NCBI RefSeq assembly: GCF_014257025.1
Contig: NZ_JACMSF010000001.1
Location: forward strand, 62,001-126,000
DNA from: Streptomyces cupreus
GTDB taxonomy: Bacteria; Actinomycetota; Actinomycetes; Streptomycetales; Streptomycetaceae
Length of the DNA stretch: 64,000 nucleotides
Reading direction: 5' to 3'
Made by a program: the position numbers and the translations under genes. The notes under the pieces were generated by a model. It ran no database searches. It was not told the origin of the DNA and saw only the letters and a program-made list of their open reading frames with translations. This document shows positions 1 to 8,537 of the stretch, in pieces. Position 1 is the stretch's first letter; the number at the start of each line of letters is the position of its first letter.

Positions 1-1923
1 GCGCAGCTGCCGCGCGGTCGCCGAGTAGGGGTTCTTCACATGCTGGGCCTCGTCGGCCACGACCATGCCCCAGGGCACCTCGGCGAGCCGGGGCGCGTCC
101 AGGCGCATGGTGCCATACGTGGTGAGCACGAACTCCCCGTCGGCGAGGGCGTCGAGATCGCGCCGGGCGCCGTGGAAGCGGCGCACGGGCGTCCCGGGGG
201 CGAACTTCTCGATCTCGCGCTGCCAGTTGCCCATCAGCGAGGTCGGGCACACCACCAGCGTGGGACCGGCCGACGAGCCGTCCGTCTGGCGATGCAGATG
301 CAGTGCGATCAGCGTGATGGTCTTGCCGAGGCCCATGTCGTCGGCCAGGCAGCAGCCCAGGCCCAGGGAGGTCATGCGGGCCAGCCAGTTCAGGCCCCGC
401 CGCTGGTAGTCGCGGAGAGTGGCCTGGAGCGCGGCGGGCTGCGGGACCGGCTCCTGCCCCTCGGGGTCGGCGAGCCGCTCCCGCAGGGCCGCCAGCCACC
501 CGGTGGGCTGCACTTCGACTCTGCGGCCCTCGACTTCGGTCGAGCCCGTCAGAGCGGCGCTCAGCGCGTCGACGGGCGTCACCTTGCGGTCCTGTTGCCC
601 GCGAGCCCGGCGCACCTCCTCGGGATCGACCAGGACCCACTGGTCGCGCAGCCGCACGAGCGGCCGGTCGGCCTCGGCCAGGCGGTCGAGATCCTCACGG
701 GTGAGCCGCTGGTCGCCCAGCGCGAACCGCCAGTCGAAGGCGAGCAGGGCGTCGGCGGACAGGAACGACGGCGTGTCGGAGGCGAGCTTGCCGGGGCCCG
801 TCTCGTCGTCGGGCGGGCCGACCACCGCGCGGGCGGTGAGCTCGTGGGCCAGCTCCTTGGGCCAGTGCACGTCGACGCCCGCCGCGGCCAGGGCCCGGGC
901 GCCGGTGGAGAGCAGGTCGGTGACCTCCTCGTCGGCCAGTTCGACGGCGTCCGGCACCGTGGCCGAGAGCAGGGGAGCGAGCGGCGGCCACGCGCGTGCC
1001 GCGCGGCGCAGCGCCAGCAGGGCGTCCATCCGCGCGCGGGAGCCGAAGGCGGAGGCCCCGGCCCACACCTGAGCGGCGTCCGCGACGAGCCCCGGATCGC
1101 TCACGCCGTGCACCTGGAGCACGGCACGGAACGCGGGCGCCGTCTCCTCCTCGGCCACGGTGGCCAGGCCGGGAACCTCGACGCGCAGGGACAGGCGCAC
1201 CCCGGCGTCGTGGCCCGCGGCGACATCGGCCGCCCACGCGCGATGCTCGGGCAGACGCTGCGGATCCGGCGCGGCGTAGGCGGGGCCGCCGGTCACGAGG
1301 GGAGCCGCGGGTGTGCGGGGCAGGGTGTCCGCGACGGCGTCCAGGAAGCCGCGCAGCAGCCGCTCGGGGTCGGGCAGGCGCAGCGGGCCGGTGGTCTTCA
1401 GCGGGACGGCGTGCGCCTCGGGCGGCATCGCCGCGGCGAGCCGGCGGAGGTGCTCAAGGTCCGCGGTGCTCAGCGGGCCGGTGCGCCAGGCGTCGTGGTC
1501 GTCGGGTGACAGGCCGGGCAACAGCAGTCCTCGTGCCGCGAGTTGCAGGGCCAGCACGGCCGCCGCGCCCCAGAAGGCGGACCCTCGATGGGCGTGGGTG
1601 GAGACACGCGCGTGGACCAGGACGGGCAGGGCGGCGCGCAGGGGGAGCCACACCGCGGGGACATGCGTGAGCTCGACGTCGTCGCCGCCGGGCACGACGA
1701 CGGTCAGGTCCTCGGCCGATGCCGTCTCGACGAGGGGAAGGGCTTCACCGTCGGGGTGCCAGAAGGCGACCCTGCTGGTGCGTGCCGGATCGCCGGGCAC
1801 GAACACGGCGGAGCAGCGGGCCAGTTCGAAGATCTCGGAGGGTGGTGCCGGGGGAACCTTCTGCGCAGCGATGGTGAATTCCTCAAATTTGACTACCGGG
1901 CGGAGTCGCCGAGGGTACAGCAC
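1..1923 (-). CDS. SNF2-family DEAD/DEAH helicase, 3' part off the left edge
   Basis: The minus strand is open from about 1923 to base 1 and encodes the N-terminal part of a Swi2/Snf2-type ATPase. Visible helicase motifs are the Q-like LRDYQRRGLNWL, Walker A in LADDMGLGKTITL, TLVVCPTSLMGNW (motif Ia) and Walker B VVADEAQHVKN (a DEAQ box). The RecA2/Helicase_C half lies outside the window. The first ~430 residues before the ATPase form the long alpha/beta N-terminal region usual for actinobacterial stand-alone SNF2 proteins. Such proteins translocate on double-stranded DNA and are often linked to SWIM zinc-finger partners. I took the upstream-most GTG at 1923, but no strong ribosome site precedes it and a start a few tens of codons downstream is possible. 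Confidence 0.85.
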   Translation of the reverse strand, partial: MLYPRRLRPVVKFEEFTIAAQKVPPAPPSEIFELARCSAVFVPGDPARTSRVAFWHPDGEALPLVETASAEDLTVVVPGGDDVELTHVPAVWLPLRAALPVLVHARVSTHAHRGSAFWGAAAVLALQLAARGLLLPGLSPDDHDAWRTGPLSTADLEHLRRLAAAMPPEAHAVPLKTTGPLRLPDPERLLRGFLDAVADTLPRTPAAPLVTGGPAYAAPDPQRLPEHRAWAADVAAGHDAGVRLSLRVEVPGLATVAEEETAPAFRAVLQVHGVSDPGLVADAAQVWAGASAFGSRARMDALLALRRAARAWPPLAPLLSATVPDAVELADEEVTDLLSTGARALAAAGVDVHWPKELAHELTARAVVGPPDDETGPGKLASDTPSFLSADALLAFDWRFALGDQRLTREDLDRLAEADRPLVRLRDQWVLVDPEEVRRARGQQDRKVTPVDALSAALTGSTEVEGRRVEVQPTGWLAALRERLADPEGQEPVPQPAALQATLRDYQRRGLNWLARMTSLGLGCCLADDMGLGKTITLIALHLHRQTDGSSAGPTLVVCPTSLMGNWQREIEKFAPGTPVRRFHGARRDLDALADGEFVLTTYGTMRLDAPRLAEVPWGMVVADEAQHVKNPYSATARQLR

Positions 1924-2166
1924 CGGGTGACTTGATCCGGCATGACGGGGCTGTGTTCTGCGTCACTGCCGTGGGAGGGTGGGGTATGCCCCTGCGAGGA
2001 CGCCGCTCGCGCACACGGCGAGCCCCTCCCGAGCGAGTGGGCCAAGAGGAGGACCAGTAGGGGGAACACCTCAGGGACGTCTCAGGGTCGCGGTTCGGAA
2101 CCGCGGGCAGCGCGGGCCCGTTTTGAGAGCAGAGAGCGGCAGTGCGCCGCGGAGGAGGCGACACAC

Positions 2167-2349
2167 ATGACGAGGAACCACAAGATCGCCGCAGGAGGTG
2201 CGGCGGTCGGGATCATTCTGCTCATCTGGCTGCCCTGGTGGGCAGCGCTCCTGATCATTCTGGGCGTCCCAGCCGCCGCGTACCTCGCACTCGACCCCTC
2301 ACAGCGGCGCAAGCTGCGCCGCGCCACCCGTAAGGAGCTCGGCCGCTGA
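2167..2349 (+). CDS. small membrane protein of 60 residues
   Basis: A short gene starting MTRNHKIAAGGAAVG. The ATG at 2167 follows a clear GGAGGAGG ribosome site 8-9 bases upstream, which decides the start against longer readings. Residues ~8-42 are hydrophobic and include WLPWWAALLIILGVP, giving one or two membrane segments. The tail SQRRKLRRATRKELGR is strongly basic and likely cytoplasmic. Nothing catalytic is visible. It is transcribed divergently from the SNF2 gene. Function unknown; I see a typical conserved Streptomyces small membrane protein but cannot name a family. Confidence 0.75.
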   Translation: MTRNHKIAAGGAAVGIILLIWLPWWAALLIILGVPAAAYLALDPSQRRKLRRATRKELGR

Positions 2350-2431
2350 GGGAGCAGGGGCCCGGCCGGCATGACCGCCGACCAGGCCCCGGCTCCGGCC
2401 GGGCTCCCGGCTCCCGGCTCCCGGACGGGTC

Positions 2432-3817
2432 CTAGGTCCCGGCCGGGTCCGACAGTGCGCAGGAGTCGACCACATCGCCGCTCGCGGGCTTGCCGACGGT
2501 TCGGTCCGCGGGCGGCCGGACGCCCTGTTCCACCCAGGAGACCAGGGCATCGAACGCCGAGCGGTAGCAGGGCAGGATCGGCCGCAGACGGTCCGGATGG
2601 CTGTCGTACAGCCCGTCGACATGCGTCCCGCCCTCGATCGTGTAGTAGCGGTGCAACGAGCCCCGACCGGCGGCGCCGACCATGCGTGCGTACACATCCG
2701 AGTCGGCCGCCTTCGGCAGCAGCGCGTCCAGATCGCCGTGCAGTGTGATCAGCGGCCTGCCGATCCGTCCGGTCAGTGCCACCCTGGCCACCGCGCGACG
2801 GACGGAGGCTGGACGCGACGCGTAGTCGTAGGTCGCGTCCTCGGCGCAGGGCGCGAGGATCTGCTCCGGGGTGGTGCCGGCGGACGGGCCGGGGCAACCC
2901 GGGGCGTACGTGGGGTCGAACTCGGCGCGGTAGATCTTCTGCGTGACGCCCCAATAGGCCTTCTCGTGATACGGCCACAGGAATTCGGAGCCGCGTGCGA
3001 AGCCCACCGCGTACAGATCCTCATCCCGCGCCGAACCGGCCATGCGGGCCACAGTCGTGGGGAGCGAGGTGAGCAGATTGGGGCCGTCCGCGGTCCACAG
3101 CGCCCCTTCCCAGTCCACGCCTCCGTCGTACAGTTCCGGATGGTTCTCCAACTGCCAGCGGGTGAGATAGCCGCCGTTGGAGATGCCGGTGATGTATGTG
3201 CGGCGCGGGAGATGTCCGTAGCGCTGGGCCAGGGCCTGCCGGGCGGCGCGGGTGAGTTGTGTGGTGCGGGTGTTCCACTCGGCCACGGCGTCACCGGGCC
3301 GGGTGCCGTCGCGGTAGAAGTCCGAACCGTTGTTGCCCTTGTCGGTTGCCGCGTAGGCGTAGCCCTGGGCGAGCACCCGGTCCGAGATCGCTTTGTCCGT
3401 CGCGTACTGCCGACGCGTGCCCGGCGCGCCCGTGACTACCAGGCCGCCGTTCCAGCGGTCCGGCAGCCGGACGACGAACTGCGCGTCGTGCTTCCAGCCG
3501 TGGGTGGCGTTGAACCGTGAGGAGTCCGGGAAGTAGCCGTCGATCTGGATCCCGGGCACCCCGGACGGCACCCGGGTGCCGACGGCCGTCAGCCCTGTCT
3601 GGTCGGCCATGTCGGTGTACGGGGTGCCGGCGAGGCCCGTTGTGGTCAGGTCCGCGAGACAGGCGCTCTGCTGGAAGGCGGCGCCGGGGATCCGCACCCG
3701 CTCCTGGCGGGCGCAATGGTCCTCGCCAACAGGTGTCGCCCCGACGGAAGTCGGCCAGGTGAGCGTCGCCGCCATCAGCGTGGCGGCGACGAAGGGAACA
3801 CCTCGGGACAGGCGCAT
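2432..3817 (-). CDS. secreted alpha/beta-hydrolase (tannase/feruloyl-esterase-like)
   Basis: A 461-residue exported hydrolase. Residues 1-~27 are a signal peptide (RGVPFVAATLMAATLTW, then cleavage near SVGA-TPV). The nucleophile elbow GISNGG places the catalytic serine at 213. Candidate acid and base are in HGDLDALLP (Asp362 or Asp364) and GGTHVDG (His399). Cysteines at ~35, 53, 308, 324, 417 and 453 could form disulfides in the secreted protein. The arrangement resembles tannase/feruloyl esterase and 3-hydroxybutyrate-oligomer hydrolase families, so an ester of a plant phenolic or a polyester oligomer is the likely substrate; the sequence alone does not choose between them. It stands alone, with no operon partner. 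Confidence 0.8.
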   Translation of the reverse strand: MRLSRGVPFVAATLMAATLTWPTSVGATPVGEDHCARQERVRIPGAAFQQSACLADLTTTGLAGTPYTDMADQTGLTAVGTRVPSGVPGIQIDGYFPDSSRFNATHGWKHDAQFVVRLPDRWNGGLVVTGAPGTRRQYATDKAISDRVLAQGYAYAATDKGNNGSDFYRDGTRPGDAVAEWNTRTTQLTRAARQALAQRYGHLPRRTYITGISNGGYLTRWQLENHPELYDGGVDWEGALWTADGPNLLTSLPTTVARMAGSARDEDLYAVGFARGSEFLWPYHEKAYWGVTQKIYRAEFDPTYAPGCPGPSAGTTPEQILAPCAEDATYDYASRPASVRRAVARVALTGRIGRPLITLHGDLDALLPKAADSDVYARMVGAAGRGSLHRYYTIEGGTHVDGLYDSHPDRLRPILPCYRSAFDALVSWVEQGVRPPADRTVGKPASGDVVDSCALSDPAGT

Positions 3818-4078
3818 AGGGGCCTCCAGGGACGGGAGTCGGCGACGGCGCGGGACGGCGTCGGAGCTGCCTCATGGTGCGGTCCTTCCTTGGCGTCATC
3901 CATGGGTTGGGACCACATGGAACGGTGCCGTCGCATGGGGGCCAAGACAGGCGTCGGGGGAGCGGGGCGGTGCGGGAAATCTGCTGCGCGGTTGATCAAC
4001 GGCACGTCACGATGGCCGACATGACGTACGGAAAGGAGGCCCAGCGACTCCACGGTGAGCGCTGATGGCCGCACATGA

Positions 4079-4506
4079 GGCGTCCCGGACGCCGTCCTCC
4101 GAGCCCCGGACCCCGCCCGCGCCCCTGACGCCGGGCTTCGTGCCGCTGCCGCGCTTGTGTGCTGGATCGCCGCCCTGGGGGCCGTGGCACGCGGTCGCCA
4201 CGACGAGCACCGGTGGGACCGGCTGGTGCGCGTGTGCGAGGCGGGGCCGGGACGGCTTCCGCCGTCCGATCACGTGCCGGTGAACCTCAGCCGGGCACGC
4301 GCGCGTGCCGCCGCCCTCGCCGCGGCCCGCAGTCTGCGCGTCCGTGGGACGCCCGTGTCCGGGCTGCCGGCGGTGGCGCTGGTGGGCGTCGTCGGAGGGC
4401 GCGCGACCGCCTGGGAAGGCCCTGGCGGCAGGAACTCGTCGACGCCCTGCGCGGCCACTGCGACCCGGACACCGCCACGCAGGCACTCATCGTCGACATC
4501 GAGTGA
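4079..4506 (+). pseudogene. frameshifted relic of an unrecognised gene
   Basis: Two in-phase coding stretches with strong G/C third positions lie in different frames. The first, open from 4079, reads ...ALVCWIAALGAVARGRHDE and on through VRVCEAGPGRLPPSDHVPVN to about 4420. The second continues one frame away as PWRQELVDALRGHC...QALIVDIE and stops at 4506. A single indel near 4410-4430 would join them. A plausible start region upstream (ATG 4012, MADMTYGKEAQRLHGER, stop overlapping ATG 4065) is also out of frame, so a second lesion is possible. I do not recognise the family. A sequencing error is the alternative to a real pseudogene. Confidence 0.5.
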
Positions 4507-4524
4507 GGTCCGGCGCGTCGGGCC

Positions 4525-5430
4525 TCAGCTGGGGCGTACGGCCATCTTGTCGAGCGCCTCCAGGAGACCCGGCAGTTCCGGACCGCGACCCACCGGCAGG
4601 ACCTCGCCGGGCTCCTCGTCGAGCAGCACGAACGCGATGTCGTCGGTCCTGGCCACGAGCGACCAGCCGGGACCGTCGGCACGCAGCGTGCGGGCCTCGC
4701 CCGAGGCGAAGGCGGACCGGACCCGCCCGAGGGGCGGCGGGGTGTCCACGTACGCGCGCGCCTCGGCGAGGACCCGGCGGATGCCGCTGTGCCCCTTCGG
4801 CTTCGGCTCGCCCTCGCCCGAAGAATCGCCCGAGGACCCTTGCTGGGCCTCCTCCGAGGTGCCCTCCGCGGCCTCCTGCGGCGCCTCCTGGCCCTCTCCG
4901 GCCTCGGAGGCGCCCCCCGCGCTCGGGAAGTCGGCGTCGTCGATCTGCTCGCGCCACAGCGCCCACTGGAGGGCGATCTCGTCGGCGCCGAGCCGGCGCT
5001 GCGCCGGGCCCCAGGTGGAGGTGTCCGGCGGCGCCAGGGGCGGACCCTCCGCGACATCGGGACCGGGGTCGTGCGGCGGGGGCACGTTGGGGGCCGCGAC
5101 GGCGACCGCCAGGGGCCAGCCGGGCAGGGCGGCGACGACCGTGCGCTCGTCCGGCGACAGGTCGTACTCCATGCCGCAGTCCCAGGACGCGATGGCGACC
5201 GCGACCAGCGAGACGTCGTCGATGACGACCGTCCAGCGGGCACCGTCGCCGTCCTGGCCGAGCACCAGCCCGTACCCGTCGGCGAGCGGCGCGAGGCCGA
5301 GCGCCGCGCATGCCTCCGGATAGTCGTCGCCCAGCACGCTCGGGAACTTCGCCGGCGTCAGCAGCACCGCCGTGAGCACATAGAGCGCGTCGTCCTCGGC
5401 GGCGACGGCGTCCTCGTCCGTCCCGGCCAT
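4525..5430 (-). CDS. conserved protein of unknown function, 301 residues
   Basis: A soluble acidic protein with no signal peptide or membrane segment. The start MAGTDEDAVAAEDDALY at 5430 is preceded by GGGGAGG at good spacing, which favours it over the longer reading that begins 12 codons upstream. The N-terminal ~130 residues (TAVLLTPAKFPSVLGDDYPE and later WDCGMEYDLSPDERTVVAAL) and the C-terminal ~90 (RRVLAEARAYVDTPPPLGRV) look folded. Between them lies a Glu/Gly/Ser-rich linker of ~45 residues (around 185-230) that is probably disordered. I do not recognise a domain. It is monocistronic and convergent with the relic to its left. Confidence 0.75.
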   Translation of the reverse strand: MAGTDEDAVAAEDDALYVLTAVLLTPAKFPSVLGDDYPEACAALGLAPLADGYGLVLGQDGDGARWTVVIDDVSLVAVAIASWDCGMEYDLSPDERTVVAALPGWPLAVAVAAPNVPPPHDPGPDVAEGPPLAPPDTSTWGPAQRRLGADEIALQWALWREQIDDADFPSAGGASEAGEGQEAPQEAAEGTSEEAQQGSSGDSSGEGEPKPKGHSGIRRVLAEARAYVDTPPPLGRVRSAFASGEARTLRADGPGWSLVARTDDIAFVLLDEEPGEVLPVGRGPELPGLLEALDKMAVRPS

Positions 5431-5567
5431 CCCAGCCTCCCCATCGGTTCGTCCATCGGCGCGCACCCTAATGCGAGCGGAAGGCGCTTGTCACGACTCC
5501 CCACCCCACCCGGAGCTGCAGTTTTCCGGCTGGACGGGGTGAAATCGACCCTCCTTCGTGGCGCGTT

Positions 5568-5864
5568 TCAGGCCGCCGGGAGACCGAGGAGGTCCCGCGC
5601 GACGCTCCGGGGGGACTCGTCGCGTTCTCGCGCGAGGGCGATGACGGCCCGGCATGCCAGCTCGTTCACCCCGAACGACAGCGCCTCCGGCGACACCCAG
5701 GCCGCTGCTTCGTCGATGCGCTCCTGATCGTCCTCCGCGCAGGCCGAGACGTAGGCCGCGGCGGCCTCGAAGAGGTTGTGCGTACGCCTGTCCTCATCGG
5801 CGCTCGACTCCGTGCGCCACGCATCCAGAAATCTGCCCCAGGACTGTCGGACCCTGCCGAACAT
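5568..5864 (-). CDS. small helical protein of unknown function
   Basis: About 98 residues, beginning MFGRVRQSWGRFLDAW. The ATG at 5864 has the purine-rich GGGGGAAGG eight bases upstream; an earlier ATG at 5909 sits directly on its own AGGAG and is less likely. The sequence is Ala/Glu/Asp-rich and predicted helical (FEAAAAYVSACAEDDQERID; ACRAVIALARERDE). No catalytic motif, signal or membrane segment is seen. It is divergent from the hydrolase starting at 6060. Function unknown. Confidence 0.65.
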   Translation of the reverse strand: MFGRVRQSWGRFLDAWRTESSADEDRRTHNLFEAAAAYVSACAEDDQERIDEAAAWVSPEALSFGVNELACRAVIALARERDESPRSVARDLLGLPAA

Positions 5865-6059
5865 GCTGACCACCTTCCCCCTGCGTGGTTGCCATGGCTG
5901 ATCGTCCATCTCCTGCTGCTCAACGTAGAGTTGGAGTTCCGTCGGCAGAAGGGGGACGGCGCGGTCAAGGGCATGGGTACCCAGCCGGAGGCCGGTACGC
6001 CCTCAGCCTCTGAGCGAGGCGATCTTCGTGGTGATGACGGCACACGGGAGGGCGGGGCT

Positions 6060-6815
6060 ATGAAGCAGGCCGAGTTCGACGGTAAGGGGAGCTGTGTCCG
6101 GTGGACGGAGACGCCGGGCGAGGAACCCGCGCGCGTGTACGTGCACGGGCTGGGGTCGGTTTCGTCGGTGTACCACGCGCACATCGCGGCCCGTCCCGAA
6201 CTCGCGGGCCGGCGCAGCCTCTTCGTCGATCTGCCCGGGCACGGCATCAGTGACCGGCCCCAGGACTTCGGCTACACGCTGGAGGAGCATGCGGACGCCT
6301 TGGCGGCCGTGCTGGGCGCGGCGGAACTGTCCGGGGCCGAGTTGGTCGCGCACAGCATGGGCGGCGCCGTCGCCATCGTGCTCGCCCACCGGCGCCCCGA
6401 GCTCGTCTCCCGGCTGGTCCTGGCGGAGGCCAACCTCGACGCCTTCCCGCCGCCCACCGCGGGAAGCAGCGGAATCGCGTCCTATGAGGAGGACGCGTTC
6501 GTCGACGGCGCCCACGCGCGCGTGCTGGAGAAGGTCGGACCGCTGTGGGCGGCCACCATGCGCCTGGCGGACCCCCGCGCCCTGCATCGCACCGCGGTCG
6601 GGCTCATCCGTGGTTCGCAGCCCGTGATGCGCGACATCCTCGAAGGCCTGCCGGTCGACCGCGTGTATCTGCAGGGCGAGCTCAGCGGTGAACTGGAGGG
6701 CAGGCAGGCCCTGGAAGCGGCGGGCGTGCGCGTGGTGACGGTGCCCGGCGCCGGCCACAACGTCATGTTCGACAACCCTGACGCCTTCGCGGCCGTGGTC
6801 GCCGGGCGCGGGTGA
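6060..6815 (+). CDS. alpha/beta-fold hydrolase
   Basis: A 251-residue cytoplasmic hydrolase starting MKQAEFDGKGS; GGGAGGG lies just upstream of the ATG. The fold's landmarks are clear: oxyanion region YVHGLGS (residues ~24-30), VDLPGHGISDRP, nucleophile elbow AHSMGGA with serine near 100, and the base histidine in VPGAGHNVMFDNP near the end. The acid is probably in the strand region ~170-200. Length and motifs fit the broad esterase/lactonase/dehalogenase superfamily, and the substrate cannot be predicted. It is convergent with the methyltransferase, only four bases from its stop. Confidence 0.85.
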   Translation: MKQAEFDGKGSCVRWTETPGEEPARVYVHGLGSVSSVYHAHIAARPELAGRRSLFVDLPGHGISDRPQDFGYTLEEHADALAAVLGAAELSGAELVAHSMGGAVAIVLAHRRPELVSRLVLAEANLDAFPPPTAGSSGIASYEEDAFVDGAHARVLEKVGPLWAATMRLADPRALHRTAVGLIRGSQPVMRDILEGLPVDRVYLQGELSGELEGRQALEAAGVRVVTVPGAGHNVMFDNPDAFAAVVAGRG

Positions 6816-6819
6816 GGGC

Positions 6820-7428
6820 TCAGCCTTCGCGAACGGCGAGCGCCAGGAAGCGGTCGTCCTGGTCGACGTACGACGTCATGCGCCACCCGGAAGCGGCCAG
6901 CAGCGGGCGGAGGTTGGGCTCCGCCCGCAGGTCGTCCGGGGTGATCTGCCGCCCCTGACGGGCCGCGAGGGCCGCCCTGCCGATCGGGTGGAACAGCGCC
7001 AGCGTGCCGCCCGGGCGCACCACACGGGCCAACTCCCGCAGATTCTCCGCCGGATGGGGCAGATGCGCGATGAGCCCCGCCCCGAAGACGGCGTCCAACG
7101 ACCCCGAGCGCAGGGGGAGCGCGGCCACATCGGTGAGCAGCAGCTGCCCGTCCCGGTGCCGTCCCGCCCGTACGGCGGCCTCCAGCATGGCCGGGGTCAG
7201 ATCGGCCCCGAGCACCACTCCCGAGGGCCCCACCGCCGCACGCAGGGGCGGCAGGGCCCGTCCGGTGCCGCAGCCCGCGTCGAGCACGCGGTCCCCCTCG
7301 CGCAGGCGGAGGTCGGCGACCGCGGCCGCGTACGCGGGGCAGTCGTCGGGGAACCTGGCGTCCCAGTCGGCGGCGCGGGCGGTGAAGAACTCCTGGACAC
7401 GTGTGTGGTCGTCGCTCATGTTCCGCAT
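6820..7428 (-). CDS. class I SAM-dependent methyltransferase
   Basis: A 202-residue protein with the SAM-binding motif I VLDAGCGTGRA at ~48-58, motif II GADLTP, LLLTDVAALPLRSGSLDAV and post-motif FGAGLIAHLPHPAENLREL, all typical of Methyltransf_11/25 proteins. Two ATGs compete: 7428 (MRNMSDD, GAGGG 3-4 bases upstream) and 7419 (MSDDHTR, better distance). No partner gene indicates the methyl acceptor. Confidence 0.85.
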   Translation of the reverse strand: MRNMSDDHTRVQEFFTARAADWDARFPDDCPAYAAAVADLRLREGDRVLDAGCGTGRALPPLRAAVGPSGVVLGADLTPAMLEAAVRAGRHRDGQLLLTDVAALPLRSGSLDAVFGAGLIAHLPHPAENLRELARVVRPGGTLALFHPIGRAALAARQGRQITPDDLRAEPNLRPLLAASGWRMTSYVDQDDRFLALAVREG

Positions 7429-7592
7429 GATCCCTCACCGGCGGGAGTGACGCCCTCACCGACAGGGATGACGCAGCGGCGCACATGTTCGAGCGGGAGG
7501 CGATCGTTCAGGGAGGCATCCGTGTCATGTTCCAACACCTTTCGAAATGCGCGCCCTTTGCGCGCCCCTGCCCCGACTAGCGTCCCTGGGCC

Positions 7593-8390
7593 ATGGGACA
7601 CCTGGACCACGCCGCCCTGGGGTGGCTGACCCCCGTGCTGTCGTACGTCATGGCCTGCATCGGCGCCGCGCTGGGTCTGCGCTGCACCGTCCGCGCCCTC
7701 GGCGCCACCGGCAGCTCGCGCCGCAACTGGCTCGTCACAGCCGCCTCGGCCATCGGCACTGGCATCTGGACCATGCACTTCGTGGCCATGCTGGGCTTCA
7801 GCGTCAGCGGCACCGACATCCGCTACGACGTGCCGCTCACCGTCGCGAGCCTGCTCGTCGCCATGGCCGTCGTCTGCGCCGGCGTCTTCGCCGTCGGCTA
7901 CAGCCGCGACCGCACACGCGCGCTCTTCCTGGGCGGGCTCACCACGGGGCTCGGCGTGGCCAGCATGCACTACCTGGGCATGGCGGCCGTGCGCCTGCAC
8001 GGCGACGTGAACTACGACCCCGTCCTCGTCGGCCTCTCGGTGCTGATCGCCGTCGTCGCCGCGACGGCGGCGCTGTGGGCGGCGCTCAACATCAAGTCCC
8101 CCGTGGCCGTCACCGTCGCCTCACTGATCATGGGCGCGGCGGTGAGCAGCATGCACTACACAGGGATGTTCGCGGTGAGCGTGCGGGTCACGCCCGGCGG
8201 GGACGTCCTGCCCGGGGCCACGGCGATGCAGTTCATCTTCCCCCTCGCCGTCGGCCTCGGGTCCTATCTCTTCCTGACCTCGGCCTTCGTCGCCCTGTCC
8301 CCGACGGCCGGGGAGCGCGAGGCCTCCGCCTCCGCCCAGCGGCCGGTCGAGAGCGTCGCCCGCCAAAGCGCTCCGCTGGATGTGCCGTGA
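7593..8390 (+). CDS. MHYT-domain integral membrane sensor
   Basis: A 265-residue membrane protein with about seven hydrophobic segments and three copies of the MHYT signature: MHFVAML (~61), MHYLGMA (~130) and MHYTGMF (~190). In this family the conserved Met and His residues are proposed to hold a copper ion on the outer face and to sense a diatomic gas or redox state. No output domain (GGDEF, EAL, kinase) is attached, so signalling must be passed to another protein. It lies 147 bases upstream of the conservon kinase on the same strand, which suggests it feeds that system. The short tail after residue ~240 is disordered. Confidence 0.88.
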   Translation: MGHLDHAALGWLTPVLSYVMACIGAALGLRCTVRALGATGSSRRNWLVTAASAIGTGIWTMHFVAMLGFSVSGTDIRYDVPLTVASLLVAMAVVCAGVFAVGYSRDRTRALFLGGLTTGLGVASMHYLGMAAVRLHGDVNYDPVLVGLSVLIAVVAATAALWAALNIKSPVAVTVASLIMGAAVSSMHYTGMFAVSVRVTPGGDVLPGATAMQFIFPLAVGLGSYLFLTSAFVALSPTAGEREASASAQRPVESVARQSAPLDVP

Positions 8391-8537
8391 TGTCCCGTCG
8401 TTCGTCTGCGGCGCCATGGTGGCTGGTCGCGCAGTTCCCCGCGCCCCCTTGGGGTGCTGCCGAACCGACGGCGGACTTCGCCGAAGCCGCTCCGGCCACC
8501 CGCACGCCCCGACGAACCACTTCCGAGCGAGGAGGCC

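Noticed and set aside
8454..8537. Upstream extension of cvnA from 8454
   Set aside because: ATG 8538 follows GAGGAGG directly; the extension lacks a ribosome site.
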